DNA of 7,817 nt from Caldilineaceae bacterium (GCA_024643705.1 JAHEML010000147.1:1-7817); one strand, 5' to 3'. Shown: positions 1 through 6,396, numbered from the stretch's first letter. Program-made: numbers and translations. Notes: generated by a model from the sequence alone, not told the origin.

Positions 1-115
1 GGCGGCGTTCGGCACGCACTTGCCAGGTTCGATAAAGTTGAGTGAGTGCCGCCATACCACAAAGAAAATAGATCCATGGGGCGGCATCGGCAATGTATTG
101 GATCAGAAATCCCAT
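1..115 (-). CDS. Partial gene: N-terminus of an unidentified membrane-anchored protein
   Basis: Reading the minus strand from an ATG at 113-115 gives 38 uninterrupted codons that run off the left edge. The peptide begins MGFLIQYIADAAPWIYFLCG. Residues about 11-28 are hydrophobic and aromatic-rich, followed at once by a basic stretch (RTWQVRAERR). This is the pattern of a single N-terminal membrane anchor with the following segment on the positive, cytoplasmic side. A good ribosome-binding site, GGGTGA on the minus strand at 122-127, sits six bases before the ATG. The next upstream ATG in the same frame (128-130 area) hits a stop immediately before this start, so the start is well defined. The gene is divergent from the gamma-glutamyltransferase gene. 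The family cannot be named from 38 residues. Open frame, start signal and sensible topology make it likely to be real. Confidence 0.6.
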   Translation of the reverse strand, partial: MGFLIQYIADAAPWIYFLCGMAALTQLYRTWQVRAERR

Positions 116-242
116 CAGTCTTCACCCATCCCCCCGCTACTCGCTCTTGCAGGCAACCGGCACTCTTGCCAAATGCTGGACTCTAGTCTACCGTAGCAAG
201 ATCATTCCAGCAAAAAGATGTTCGCCAACCCAGCAACATGGG

Positions 243-271
243 TTGAACTTCTGCCCAGCATCGACTATGAT
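243..271 (+). promoter_or_regulatory. Candidate sigma-70 promoter of the gamma-glutamyltransferase gene
   Basis: TTGAAC at 243-248 (four of six to TTGACA) and TATGAT at 266-271 (five of six to TATAAT) are separated by exactly 17 bases. Transcription would begin near 278, leaving a leader of about 84 bases before the ATG at 362. The match is moderate and other short matches occur by chance, so this is a candidate only. Confidence 0.4.
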
Positions 272-290
272 CGGGCACAGTTTGCACTCT

Positions 291-315
291 TTGTATGCAC
301 CCGAATTGTATACAA
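291..315. promoter_or_regulatory. Operator-like site: TTGTATACAA palindrome with an upstream half-copy
   Basis: A perfect 10-bp palindrome, TTGTATACAA, lies at 306-315. Fifteen bases upstream, at 291-300, TTGTATGCAC repeats its first six bases. Both sit just downstream of the candidate promoter start point and 46 bases before the gamma-glutamyltransferase ATG. A short AT-rich dyad in such a place resembles repressor sites of the GntR or similar helix-turn-helix families, but no regulator gene is in the window to pair with it. A 10-bp palindrome can also arise by chance. Confidence 0.3.
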
Positions 316-361
316 CCAAACTCCTATGCACCCCAACCACCATCTGTGAAAGGATACCATC

Positions 362-2035
362 ATGAATTTCGATTTCACCTTCCGCTCTCGCCGGAGCAAT
401 GTGTTGGCTCGACAGGGGATGGTCGCCACCAGCCAACCGTTGGCCGCCCAGGCTGGGTTGACCATGTTGCAGGCGGGTGGCAACGCGGCGGATGCAGCCA
501 TCGCCACCGCTGCCATGCTCAACGTGGTGGAACCAACCAGCACCGGCATTGGCGGCGATTGCTTCGCCCTCTACTGGGACGCCAAAACCAAAACAGTCAC
601 CGCCCTGAATGGGTCAGGCAGAGCCGCCGCCGCTGCTTCTATCGACGAGTTACGCAGCTTGGGCTACGACAGGATGCCCACCTTTACCGGCCATTCCGTC
701 AGCATTCCTGGCACCGTGGCCGGCTGGAGCGATCTACTGGAGCGCCACGGACGCATGACCCTGGCCGATGTATTGCAGCCAGCCATCCGCACCGCCGAAG
801 AAGGCTACCCGGTAACCGAGTGGATTGCCAACGGCTGGGCCACCCAAGCCCAGAAACTTCTGCGCGCGCCCGGTTGGCAGAGCAACGATCTGGACAATGG
901 GCCGGAGCAGGAGAGCGGCCACGAGTTACTGATCGACGGGCGTGGGCCACGCGCGGGCGAGATCATGCGCATTCCCACCTTGGGTGCGACCATGCGCTCG
1001 ATCGCTGCGGACGGCAAAGCGGCCATCTACCAGGGCGAATTTGCCCGCAAGATCAGCGCCCATGTCCAGCGCTATGGGGGTTGGATCACCCAAGAAGATA
1101 TGGCCGCCCACACATCCACCTGGGACGAGCCAATCGTGGCCGATCTGGGCGGCGTGCGGCTCTACGAATGTCCTCCCAATGGACAGGGTCTGGCGGCCAT
1201 CATCGCCGTCAATCTGGCTGCTGGGTTTGATCTGGCCGAGATGAGCGCGGCCGACCGGCTGCACACCCTGGTGGAGTGTATGCGCTTGGGTTTCGCCGAT
1301 GCCCAGCAATGGGTCTGCGATCCGCGTGTGGTAAAGATTCCCCTGGCTGGGCTGGCGAGCAAAGCCTATGCCGAGCAGCGTCGCCCCGCCATCGATCCCC
1401 GGCGCGCTGCCCAGGAAGTTGCCTACGGATACCCCATGGCCGGGTCTGATACCGTCTACCTGTCCACCGCGGATGGCGAAGGCAACGCGTGCAGCTTTAT
1501 CAACAGCCTCTATCAAGGCACAGGCAGCGGGTTGGTTGTGCCAGGCACAGGGGTTAGCCTGCAAAACCGGGCAGCCCTCTTTGTGCTGGACCCCGAACAC
1601 CCCAACGCGCTCGCGCCCAACAAACGCCCCTACCAGACAATCATCCCCGCCATGACAACCCGGGATGGCGAACTGCACGCCTCTTTTGGGGTGATGGGTG
1701 GCTACATGCAGCCCCAGGGTCACCTGCAAATGGTGGTGAACATGGCCGCATTGGGCATGACGCCCCAACAGGCGTTGGATATGCCCCGCTGGGCGCTTTC
1801 TGGCCCCCATGCGGGCTTAGGCGCGCAGGAGAGCGGCGGGCTGTTGATGATCGAAGATGGGTGGGACTTTGGGGTAATGGCCGAGCTAAACCGGCGTGGT
1901 CATCGGGTTGCCCCTATCTCTGGTTCTGGCCGGGCTAACTTCGGCGGTGGACAGATTATTCTGCGCGATCCAGAGACGGGCGTGCTGATCGGCGGCAGCG
2001 ATCCCCGCAAGGATGGGGCCGCTGTGGGCTGGTAG
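362..2035 (+). CDS. Gamma-glutamyltransferase family protein (YwrD-like Ntn-hydrolase)
   Basis: This 557-residue protein belongs to the gamma-glutamyltranspeptidase family, which self-cleaves and then hydrolyses or transfers gamma-glutamyl groups (glutathione and related amides). The large-subunit signature GGNAADAAIAT is at 39-49, followed by GIGGD at 62-66. LNGSGRA at 82-88 carries the arginine (R87) expected to bind the substrate carboxylate. The predicted cleavage site and nucleophile is T364 in SDTVYLSTADGEGNA, giving subunits of about 363 and 194 residues. VMGGYMQPQGH at 444-454 supplies the small-subunit Gly-Gly motif. The DTVY context and the MQPQGH block resemble Bacillus YwrD and glutaryl-7-ACA acylase-like members more than secreted Ggt. 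No signal peptide is visible, so a cytoplasmic location is inferred. GAAAGGA eight bases before the ATG supports the start. The physiological substrate is uncertain. Confidence 0.93.
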   Translation: MNFDFTFRSRRSNVLARQGMVATSQPLAAQAGLTMLQAGGNAADAAIATAAMLNVVEPTSTGIGGDCFALYWDAKTKTVTALNGSGRAAAAASIDELRSLGYDRMPTFTGHSVSIPGTVAGWSDLLERHGRMTLADVLQPAIRTAEEGYPVTEWIANGWATQAQKLLRAPGWQSNDLDNGPEQESGHELLIDGRGPRAGEIMRIPTLGATMRSIAADGKAAIYQGEFARKISAHVQRYGGWITQEDMAAHTSTWDEPIVADLGGVRLYECPPNGQGLAAIIAVNLAAGFDLAEMSAADRLHTLVECMRLGFADAQQWVCDPRVVKIPLAGLASKAYAEQRRPAIDPRRAAQEVAYGYPMAGSDTVYLSTADGEGNACSFINSLYQGTGSGLVVPGTGVSLQNRAALFVLDPEHPNALAPNKRPYQTIIPAMTTRDGELHASFGVMGGYMQPQGHLQMVVNMAALGMTPQQALDMPRWALSGPHAGLGAQESGGLLMIEDGWDFGVMAELNRRGHRVAPISGSGRANFGGGQIILRDPETGVLIGGSDPRKDGAAVGW

Positions 2036-2036
2036 C

Positions 2037-2060
2037 CATCCCCATCCCCATGCCCATCCA
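2037..2060. repeat. Hexamer tandem repeat (CATCCC-type, four units)
   Basis: Immediately after the gamma-glutamyltransferase stop codon, CAT recurs every six bases: CATCCC, CATCCC, CATGCC, CATCCA. It abuts the left arm of the following hairpin. It is short and likely a slippage product. No function is evident. Confidence 0.6.
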
Positions 2061-2103
2061 CGAGCAGAGCTGGCAGGTCTGCATACCGGCCAGCTCTGCT
2101 CGT
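2060..2103 (+). terminator. Strong hairpin after the gamma-glutamyltransferase gene, terminator-like but without a T-tract
   Basis: Bases 2060-2074 (ACGAGCAGAGCTGGC) are perfectly complementary to 2089-2103, a 15-bp stem. One A/G mismatch then leads to three further pairs (2076-2078 with 2085-2087) and a six-base loop, CTGCAT. It starts 25 bases after the stop codon and separates two genes on the same strand, the usual place for a terminator. No run of T follows on either strand, so it is not a classical intrinsic terminator. It may instead protect the transcript 3' end, or be a dispersed palindromic repeat. Confidence 0.55.
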
Positions 2104-2190
2104 AGGCATATCCAAACCATGTTGATTCTGTGTGTGGATTTGTCGGTTTGAGCCTATATGCGATACTGTGTCAGTGGCACTCCACCCTAC

Positions 2191-2262
2191 GATCACTGCC
2201 TGTCAGATGTTGATTGCCTGCCAGATGGTCAGTGCCCGCCAGATGATCAGTGCCTGCCAGCG
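2191..2262. repeat. Four 18-bp tandem repeats upstream of the UDP-glucose pyrophosphorylase gene
   Basis: Four consecutive 18-bp units lie at 2191-2208, 2209-2226, 2227-2244 and 2245-2262. The consensus is GATCAGTGCCTGCCAGAT. Most of the differences fall in the first six bases of a unit, and the GCCTGCCAGAT part is best kept. The array ends 32 bases before the likely ATG of the next gene, so it lies in the leader or promoter region. The period is a multiple of three, which makes several reading frames look repetitive, but I see no gene in it. Confidence 0.8.
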
Positions 2263-2294
2263 ACAATTCAATCCATACTCTGCGAAACGAACCT

Positions 2295-3755
2295 ATGCGC
2301 GCCTCCACGACTCCGACACCCGCCCCCCAGAATTCCTCGCCGAAGGGAGATTTTCGCCCCTTCGCCGAAAAAATGGCAGAGGCGGGACTTCCTGATACCC
2401 TGATCCGTAGCTTCCACTTCTACTACGATCAGCTATGCCAGGGCGCGACCGGCTACATCTATCAGGATCAAGCCCTGCCTGTGAAGGGGTTGCCCCAGGC
2501 AGATGATCTGGATGGGTATGGTGAACAGGGTGTCGCGGCACTGGACAAACTGGTGGTGATCAAACTCAACGGCGGGTTGGGCACTTCCATGGGGATGGCT
2601 GGCCCCAAGTCTCTGCTGCATGTGAAAAACGGGCTGACCTTTATGGATATCATCGCCCAGCAGATCTTGGCCCTGCGCGCTGCACACCGGGTACGCATTC
2701 CCCTGCTGTTAATGAATAGTTTCAGCACCCGCAGCGATTCTCTGGCCGCGCTGGACGCCTATCCCACCTTGCCCCAATCTCTACCTCTGGACTTTCTGCA
2801 ACACAAAGTGCCCAAGATCGATCAAGCGAGCCTGGCCCCGGTGGACTGGCCCGATGACCCGGAAAAAGAGTGGTGCCCCCCCGGCCACGGCGACCTATAC
2901 CTGGCTCTGCAAACCAGCGGCATCTTGCAATCGCTGTTGGCCCAGGGCTACGAATACGCTTTTGTGAGCAATGCGGACAATCTGGGGGCCATTGTAGACA
3001 CGGATATTCTTGGCTATTGCGCGGCGAAAAAACTCCCCTTTTTGATGGAAGTGACCGAACGCACCAGCGCCGATCGCAAGGGCGGCCACCTGGCGCAAAA
3101 CCCCGATGGGCGGCTCTTGCTGCGGGAGATCGCCCAATGTCCACCCGAAGAAATCGAGAGCTTTCAAGATGTCCAGCGGTTTCGGTTTTTCAATACGAAC
3201 AATCTGTGGGTGCATCTGCCCACCTTGGCCGCAGTTTTGCACAAACACAACGGAGTCCTGCCCTTGCCGTTGATCCGTAACAGCAAACCGGTCGACCCGA
3301 CCAAACCTGCTTCTCGGCCCGTCTATCAATTAGAGACGGCCATGGGTCTTGCTATCTCTATTTTTGCTGGAAGCCAGGCGGTTTCGGTTCCTCGCAACCG
3401 CTTTCGTCCAGTCAAAAAATGCAACGATCTCCTTGCTCTCTGGTCCGATGCTTACGTGCTTGCCGACAACTTTCGTGTGCGCCTGGACCCCCGACGTCAC
3501 AGCGGCGCGGCCCCAGCTGGTGATCCCCTGGTTACTCTGGATGATACCTTTTATGGGTTGATCGACGACTTGACCGCGCGTTTCCCCCACGGCGCGCCAT
3601 CCTTGGTGGGTTGTCGCTCGTTGACGGTCAACGGGGATATCTGTTTTGGCGATGGGGTGGTTGTGGTGGGCGATGCCACGGTTGACAACCGCAGCGGCGT
3701 GGCGCAAGAGATCGAAGACGGGGCGACGGTGACAGGCATCATAGAATTTGATTGA
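2295..3755 (+). CDS. UTP--glucose-1-phosphate uridylyltransferase, eukaryotic-type (UDPGP family)
   Basis: The enzyme makes UDP-glucose and pyrophosphate from UTP and glucose-1-phosphate, in the cytoplasm, for glycan, glycolipid and envelope synthesis. Numbered from the ATG at 2295 (486 residues), the nucleotide-binding loop is LNGGLGTSMGMAGPKS at 91-106, WCPPGHGD at 193-200 and SNADNLGA at 225-232. QLETAMG is at 345-351, and RFRPVKKCNDLL at 369-380 carries the conserved lysine of the PVK motif (K374). The C-terminal 60 residues have the short hydrophobic repeats of a left-handed beta-helix. All are hallmarks of the eukaryotic UGP2-like family and differ from bacterial GalU. The frame also offers a GTG at 2250, but that lies inside the tandem repeats, so the ATG is preferred although its ribosome-binding site is weak. 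The gene is intact. A related sugar-1-phosphate substrate such as GlcNAc-1-P is less likely given the motif match. Confidence 0.93.
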   Translation: MRASTTPTPAPQNSSPKGDFRPFAEKMAEAGLPDTLIRSFHFYYDQLCQGATGYIYQDQALPVKGLPQADDLDGYGEQGVAALDKLVVIKLNGGLGTSMGMAGPKSLLHVKNGLTFMDIIAQQILALRAAHRVRIPLLLMNSFSTRSDSLAALDAYPTLPQSLPLDFLQHKVPKIDQASLAPVDWPDDPEKEWCPPGHGDLYLALQTSGILQSLLAQGYEYAFVSNADNLGAIVDTDILGYCAAKKLPFLMEVTERTSADRKGGHLAQNPDGRLLLREIAQCPPEEIESFQDVQRFRFFNTNNLWVHLPTLAAVLHKHNGVLPLPLIRNSKPVDPTKPASRPVYQLETAMGLAISIFAGSQAVSVPRNRFRPVKKCNDLLALWSDAYVLADNFRVRLDPRRHSGAAPAGDPLVTLDDTFYGLIDDLTARFPHGAPSLVGCRSLTVNGDICFGDGVVVVGDATVDNRSGVAQEIEDGATVTGIIEFD

Positions 3756-3780
3756 TTCACACTTTTCTAAACGCAAAGAG

Positions 3781-3849
3781 ACGAAAGGGCGAAGACGCAA
3801 CGGGGAGCAGCTTATCCTCTGCATCTTTGCCCTTTTTGTTCTGTTTTTT
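3781..3849 (+). terminator. Imperfect hairpin plus T-tract, likely terminator of the uridylyltransferase gene
   Basis: The A/G-rich left arm at 3781-3799 pairs with the T/C-rich right arm at 3820-3839. There are about 16 Watson-Crick pairs, two G-U pairs, one C/A mismatch and one bulged T; the loop is about 20 bases. Six T residues follow at 3844-3849. It begins 25 bases after the uridylyltransferase stop codon. Stem then T-run suits intrinsic termination in the plus direction, although the loop is large. The left arm and the preceding ACGCAAAGAG resemble the GCAAAGACG-type intergenic repeats I recall from many environmental bacteria. Confidence 0.5.
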
Positions 3850-3878
3850 GTAACGACCAAGCCAGTCACTGGATTTTC

Positions 3879-3944
3879 GCCACGAATTGCACGAACACCC
3901 ACGAATTTGGCTCAATCATTCGTGAAATTCGTTGAATTCGTGGC
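3879..3944. repeat. Imperfect inverted repeat built of CACGAAT / ATTCGTG heptamers
   Basis: Left arm 3879-3906 and right arm 3918-3944 pair over about 27 bases with a few mismatches and one bulge, around an 11-base centre. The left arm holds three copies of CACGAAT or CACGAAC at 3881, 3890 and 3900. The right arm holds three reverse-complement copies, ATTCGTG or ATTCGTT, at 3918, 3927 and 3936. Heptamers are therefore spaced 9-10 bases apart and mirrored. It lies between the stop codons of two convergent genes. The pattern looks like a dispersed, non-coding palindromic repeat. No T-tract follows directly on either strand. Confidence 0.75.
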
Positions 3945-3995
3945 AAAGGGTTGGTAGTTACTATTTTTCAGGACTGTGTTTGCCGGTCAGATCGA

Positions 3996-6344
3996 CTACT
4001 CGGACGATGCCCGGCGGCGCATTACGTTCAGCAGCAGGGGCATGGCCCGCTGATAGAGCCGCCAAAGTACCGGTGTGGGCGACCAATCCCACGCACCGAT
4101 CTGCTGCCGCAACTCTGCCCCAAAACCCTCCTTAAAGCGCCAGACCCCCTGCAAACCATCCTCTGGATCGTCCGGCGCTGTGGGCGCACCCCACCAATCG
4201 TAGACTGTACAATCCCGGCTTTGCGCCCAACGCATACCCTCCCATTGGAGCAGATAGTTGGGCATATCTCGCCGCCGGGCCTCGCCGCTGGCCCCATAGA
4301 AATACCAGGCTTGCTTGCCGTAGCGTAGCAAAAAGATACCCGCCACCGGCCCATTTTCCTCTGGGTGTTCGGCCAGTAAAAGCGCACCCCCCGCCGGATT
4401 GTTGACCCGTTTCTCGTCCTGATTCTCGGCTGCCAGATAGGCCCGCCAAATGTCTGCGTAGTAGCTGAAGGGGCGAATGAGAAAACCATCCCGCTGGCCG
4501 GTCTCGGCATACAGCCCATAAAAGGCCGCCAAATCGGATTCGTCGCCCAGACGTACAGTCAACCCCCGTCGCCCGGCCAAGCGCACATTGTAGCGCCACT
4601 TGCTTTTGAACGATTCCATGAGCGCCTGATCGTCAAGCGCCTGCTCGTCACCAAACAACGGCGTGACGGCCGTATTTTTGAACTGTATCTGCTCCGGGCT
4701 GTAGCGCCAGCCCCGGGCACGCAACAGCGCCACCACCCGGCGACCCGTCAGGCTGGTCTCGTCCACGTCCGGGTCGATTTTGACAAAGAGCGAACCGGTG
4801 CGTCGGGCGCATTCTTCCACCGCGGCCAGTGTACGCTCGACGGCCACTTCGTCATCCCAATCCACCACCGGGCCTTTGGGCACATAGCCCACCCGCAAAG
4901 GGATTTTGGGTATGGGCTGCCGCCATAAATATTGGAAAGCGGCCAGGGGCGTGTCGTTGTCGCCTGGGAGCAGAAAGCGTTGGGCCTGCCACCCTGTCTG
5001 GGCTTTCAAACTACCCCATTCCCAGCTTTGCAAGACATGGGGGGCCGGCAAGTCGGCTAGAGCCGTCCGCCATTCCTGTGGGGATGCGACAACGGCTGGC
5101 GCGGGTTGGCGTGGTACTCTGCCCCCTGACGTGACATGCTCTTGGCGCGAGAGCAATGCCGCGGCTGTCTCTGTTGCCATCTGTCGGGGCGACCCACCGG
5201 CGGATTGGGCTGTTCGCAGCGCTACGCCACCCCGATAGAGTTGATAGAGTGGGCTGCTTAAGGGGCGATCCCATGCGCCCACCGTGCGCTCTACCATGCC
5301 GCCAAAACCCTGTTTGAAGCGAAAGACACCCCACAGATCGCCTGGGGGAAACGCGCCCATGTCCACAGGCATCTCGTCGGCAGAAACAGGCATGCCGTCT
5401 GCCATCCCCCTCGCCACCTGGCCGATCTCATCGGGGATGCCCCAAAAATCGTAGGTGAGCGCGCCTCGTTCTTTGGCCCAGCACATAGCCGCCCATTGGA
5501 GCGCGTGGTTGGGCATGCGGTTGCGCTCGGCATCGCTGCTGGCTCCCCATACATACCAGGCTCTTGTGCCGCACTGCATCACGACAATCGAGGCCAGTAC
5601 CTGCCCCCCATACTCGGCGTAGAGATAGACCCCGTGGTGGGGGACGAGAAGATCGAAGGCGGCCCGGTAGTAGTCCATGCTGTGGACGGCAAAGCCGTCG
5701 CGCTCGCCGGTTGCATCCATCAAATGTTGAAAGTGGCGCAGATCGTCCCTATTCCCGGCGCGCACGGTTACTTCTTTGCGCTCGGCCAGCCGGATATTGT
5801 AGCGCCATTTACTCTTCATCCGGGCCAGAATCTCGTCTTGGCTGCCGCTGATGTCCAGGGTGATTGTGCTGCGGGGCTGAATTGTTTGGGGGCTGGGACG
5901 AAATCCGTAGCCGGCGAGGAGGGCGCGATTGGCGGGGGTGTCCAGCAGGTCCGGCTCGATTTTGACGAAGGCTGATCCTGCGCTGCGGGCGGCTGCGTCG
6001 ATTTTCTGCAAAAGTGCGGTTGTGCTCTCCGCATCATGCCAGTTTACCAGGGGGCCGCGGGGAACGTAGGCCAGGCCCAGGCCCGCCATGCGTCGAAAAA
6101 GCAGCAGCGCGCCCGCCCGGATCTCCCCTGTTTGGTCGGTCAGTGTCACGGTCTTCTCCGACCATTCGAAGCGGCTCTTCAAAGTGCCCCAGGCGGATAG
6201 TTGCAAAAATGTCGTTTGCGGGTGGTTGGCGACAAAGGTGTCCCATTGTTTGCCTATGGGCGCTTGACCTGTGTGCGCTTGACCTGCGAGCGAATGACCT
6301 GTTGAAATCGCTTGGGCCGGGGTGTGGGCGGGGGTCTCTGGCAT
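3996..6344 (-). CDS. Tandem-duplicated FemAB/FemX-family aminoacyltransferase (fusion of two copies)
   Basis: FemAB-family enzymes transfer amino acids from aminoacyl-tRNA to the peptidoglycan stem peptide at the inner membrane face. Here one frame holds two complete copies, about residues 32-372 and 415-768 of the 783-codon frame, joined by a low-complexity Ala/Gly/Gln linker. Matching blocks are YVPRGPLVNW (94) with YVPKGPVVDW (488), FVKIEPD (127) with FVKIDPD (521), and KSKWRYNIRLA (178) with KSKWRYNVRLA (581). MPNHALQW (278) matches MPNYLLQW (695), YDFWG (299) matches YDWWG (716), and FRFKQGFGG (342) matches WRFKEGFGA (736). Both halves keep the family's conserved lysine/arginine and FKxGFG positions, so neither looks dead. 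The coiled-coil arm of staphylococcal FemA is absent. The start is either TTG 6347 or the adjacent ATG 6344, preferred here. The amino acid added is unknown, and non-peptidoglycan substrates are possible. Confidence 0.88.
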   Translation of the reverse strand: MPETPAHTPAQAISTGHSLAGQAHTGQAPIGKQWDTFVANHPQTTFLQLSAWGTLKSRFEWSEKTVTLTDQTGEIRAGALLLFRRMAGLGLAYVPRGPLVNWHDAESTTALLQKIDAAARSAGSAFVKIEPDLLDTPANRALLAGYGFRPSPQTIQPRSTITLDISGSQDEILARMKSKWRYNIRLAERKEVTVRAGNRDDLRHFQHLMDATGERDGFAVHSMDYYRAAFDLLVPHHGVYLYAEYGGQVLASIVVMQCGTRAWYVWGASSDAERNRMPNHALQWAAMCWAKERGALTYDFWGIPDEIGQVARGMADGMPVSADEMPVDMGAFPPGDLWGVFRFKQGFGGMVERTVGAWDRPLSSPLYQLYRGGVALRTAQSAGGSPRQMATETAAALLSRQEHVTSGGRVPRQPAPAVVASPQEWRTALADLPAPHVLQSWEWGSLKAQTGWQAQRFLLPGDNDTPLAAFQYLWRQPIPKIPLRVGYVPKGPVVDWDDEVAVERTLAAVEECARRTGSLFVKIDPDVDETSLTGRRVVALLRARGWRYSPEQIQFKNTAVTPLFGDEQALDDQALMESFKSKWRYNVRLAGRRGLTVRLGDESDLAAFYGLYAETGQRDGFLIRPFSYYADIWRAYLAAENQDEKRVNNPAGGALLLAEHPEENGPVAGIFLLRYGKQAWYFYGASGEARRRDMPNYLLQWEGMRWAQSRDCTVYDWWGAPTAPDDPEDGLQGVWRFKEGFGAELRQQIGAWDWSPTPVLWRLYQRAMPLLLNVMRRRASSE
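6261..6305. repeat. 15-bp tandem repeat (three units) in the N-terminal coding region of the FemAB fusion gene
   Basis: Units at 6261-6275, 6276-6290 and 6291-6305 share the core CGCTTGACCTG (CGAATGACCTG in the third). On the coding minus strand each gives five residues, so the protein reads TGHSLAGQAHTGQA near residues 16-29. This lies before the first conserved FemAB block and so probably forms a flexible tail. Unit number may vary between strains. Confidence 0.65.
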
Positions 6345-6387
6345 CAATCACCGTTCTCTTTCAAAAAATCTGGGCAAGGTTGACAAA

Positions 6388-6396
6388 ATCATACCA
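6388..6396 (-). promoter_or_regulatory. Candidate extended -10 promoter of the FemAB fusion gene
   Basis: On the minus strand this reads TGGTATGAT: an extended TG motif, then TATGAT, five of six to the consensus. No good -35 box is found at 16-18 bases, as is allowed for extended -10 promoters. Transcription would start near 6381, giving a leader of about 37 bases. Confidence 0.35.

Noticed and set aside
295..1230. Long plus-strand open frame of 311 codons overlapping the gamma-glutamyltransferase gene
   Set aside because: Its composition (rich in Arg, His, Gly, Trp) is that of an out-of-frame reading of GC-rich coding DNA. The overlapped frame carries all the gamma-glutamyltransferase motifs.
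926..1810. Minus-strand open frame of 294 codons inside the gamma-glutamyltransferase gene
   Set aside because: It is antisense to a gene with clear family motifs, has no recognisable domain and no upstream start signal. GC-rich codon use commonly leaves such shadows.
2191..2262. CRISPR array
   Set aside because: The repeats are head-to-tail 18-bp units without spacers, and no cas gene is nearby.
2158..2403. Open frame with a cysteine pattern resembling a small cysteine-rich repeat protein (CLPDGQCPPDDQC)
   Set aside because: The pattern is produced by the 18-bp tandem repeat, whose period is a multiple of three. The second half overlaps the certain uridylyltransferase gene in another frame, and no convincing ribosome-binding site precedes it.
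5178..5180. Internal ATG in the linker as an independent start for the second FemAB half
   Set aside because: The frame is continuous through both halves and the nearest purine-rich stretch on the minus strand is about 15 bases away, so a separate product is not supported.
6380..6385. A perfect TTGACA between the FemAB gene and modA, as a second promoter
   Set aside because: No acceptable -10 box lies 16-18 bases downstream, whereas the promoter at 6474-6502 is nearly ideal.
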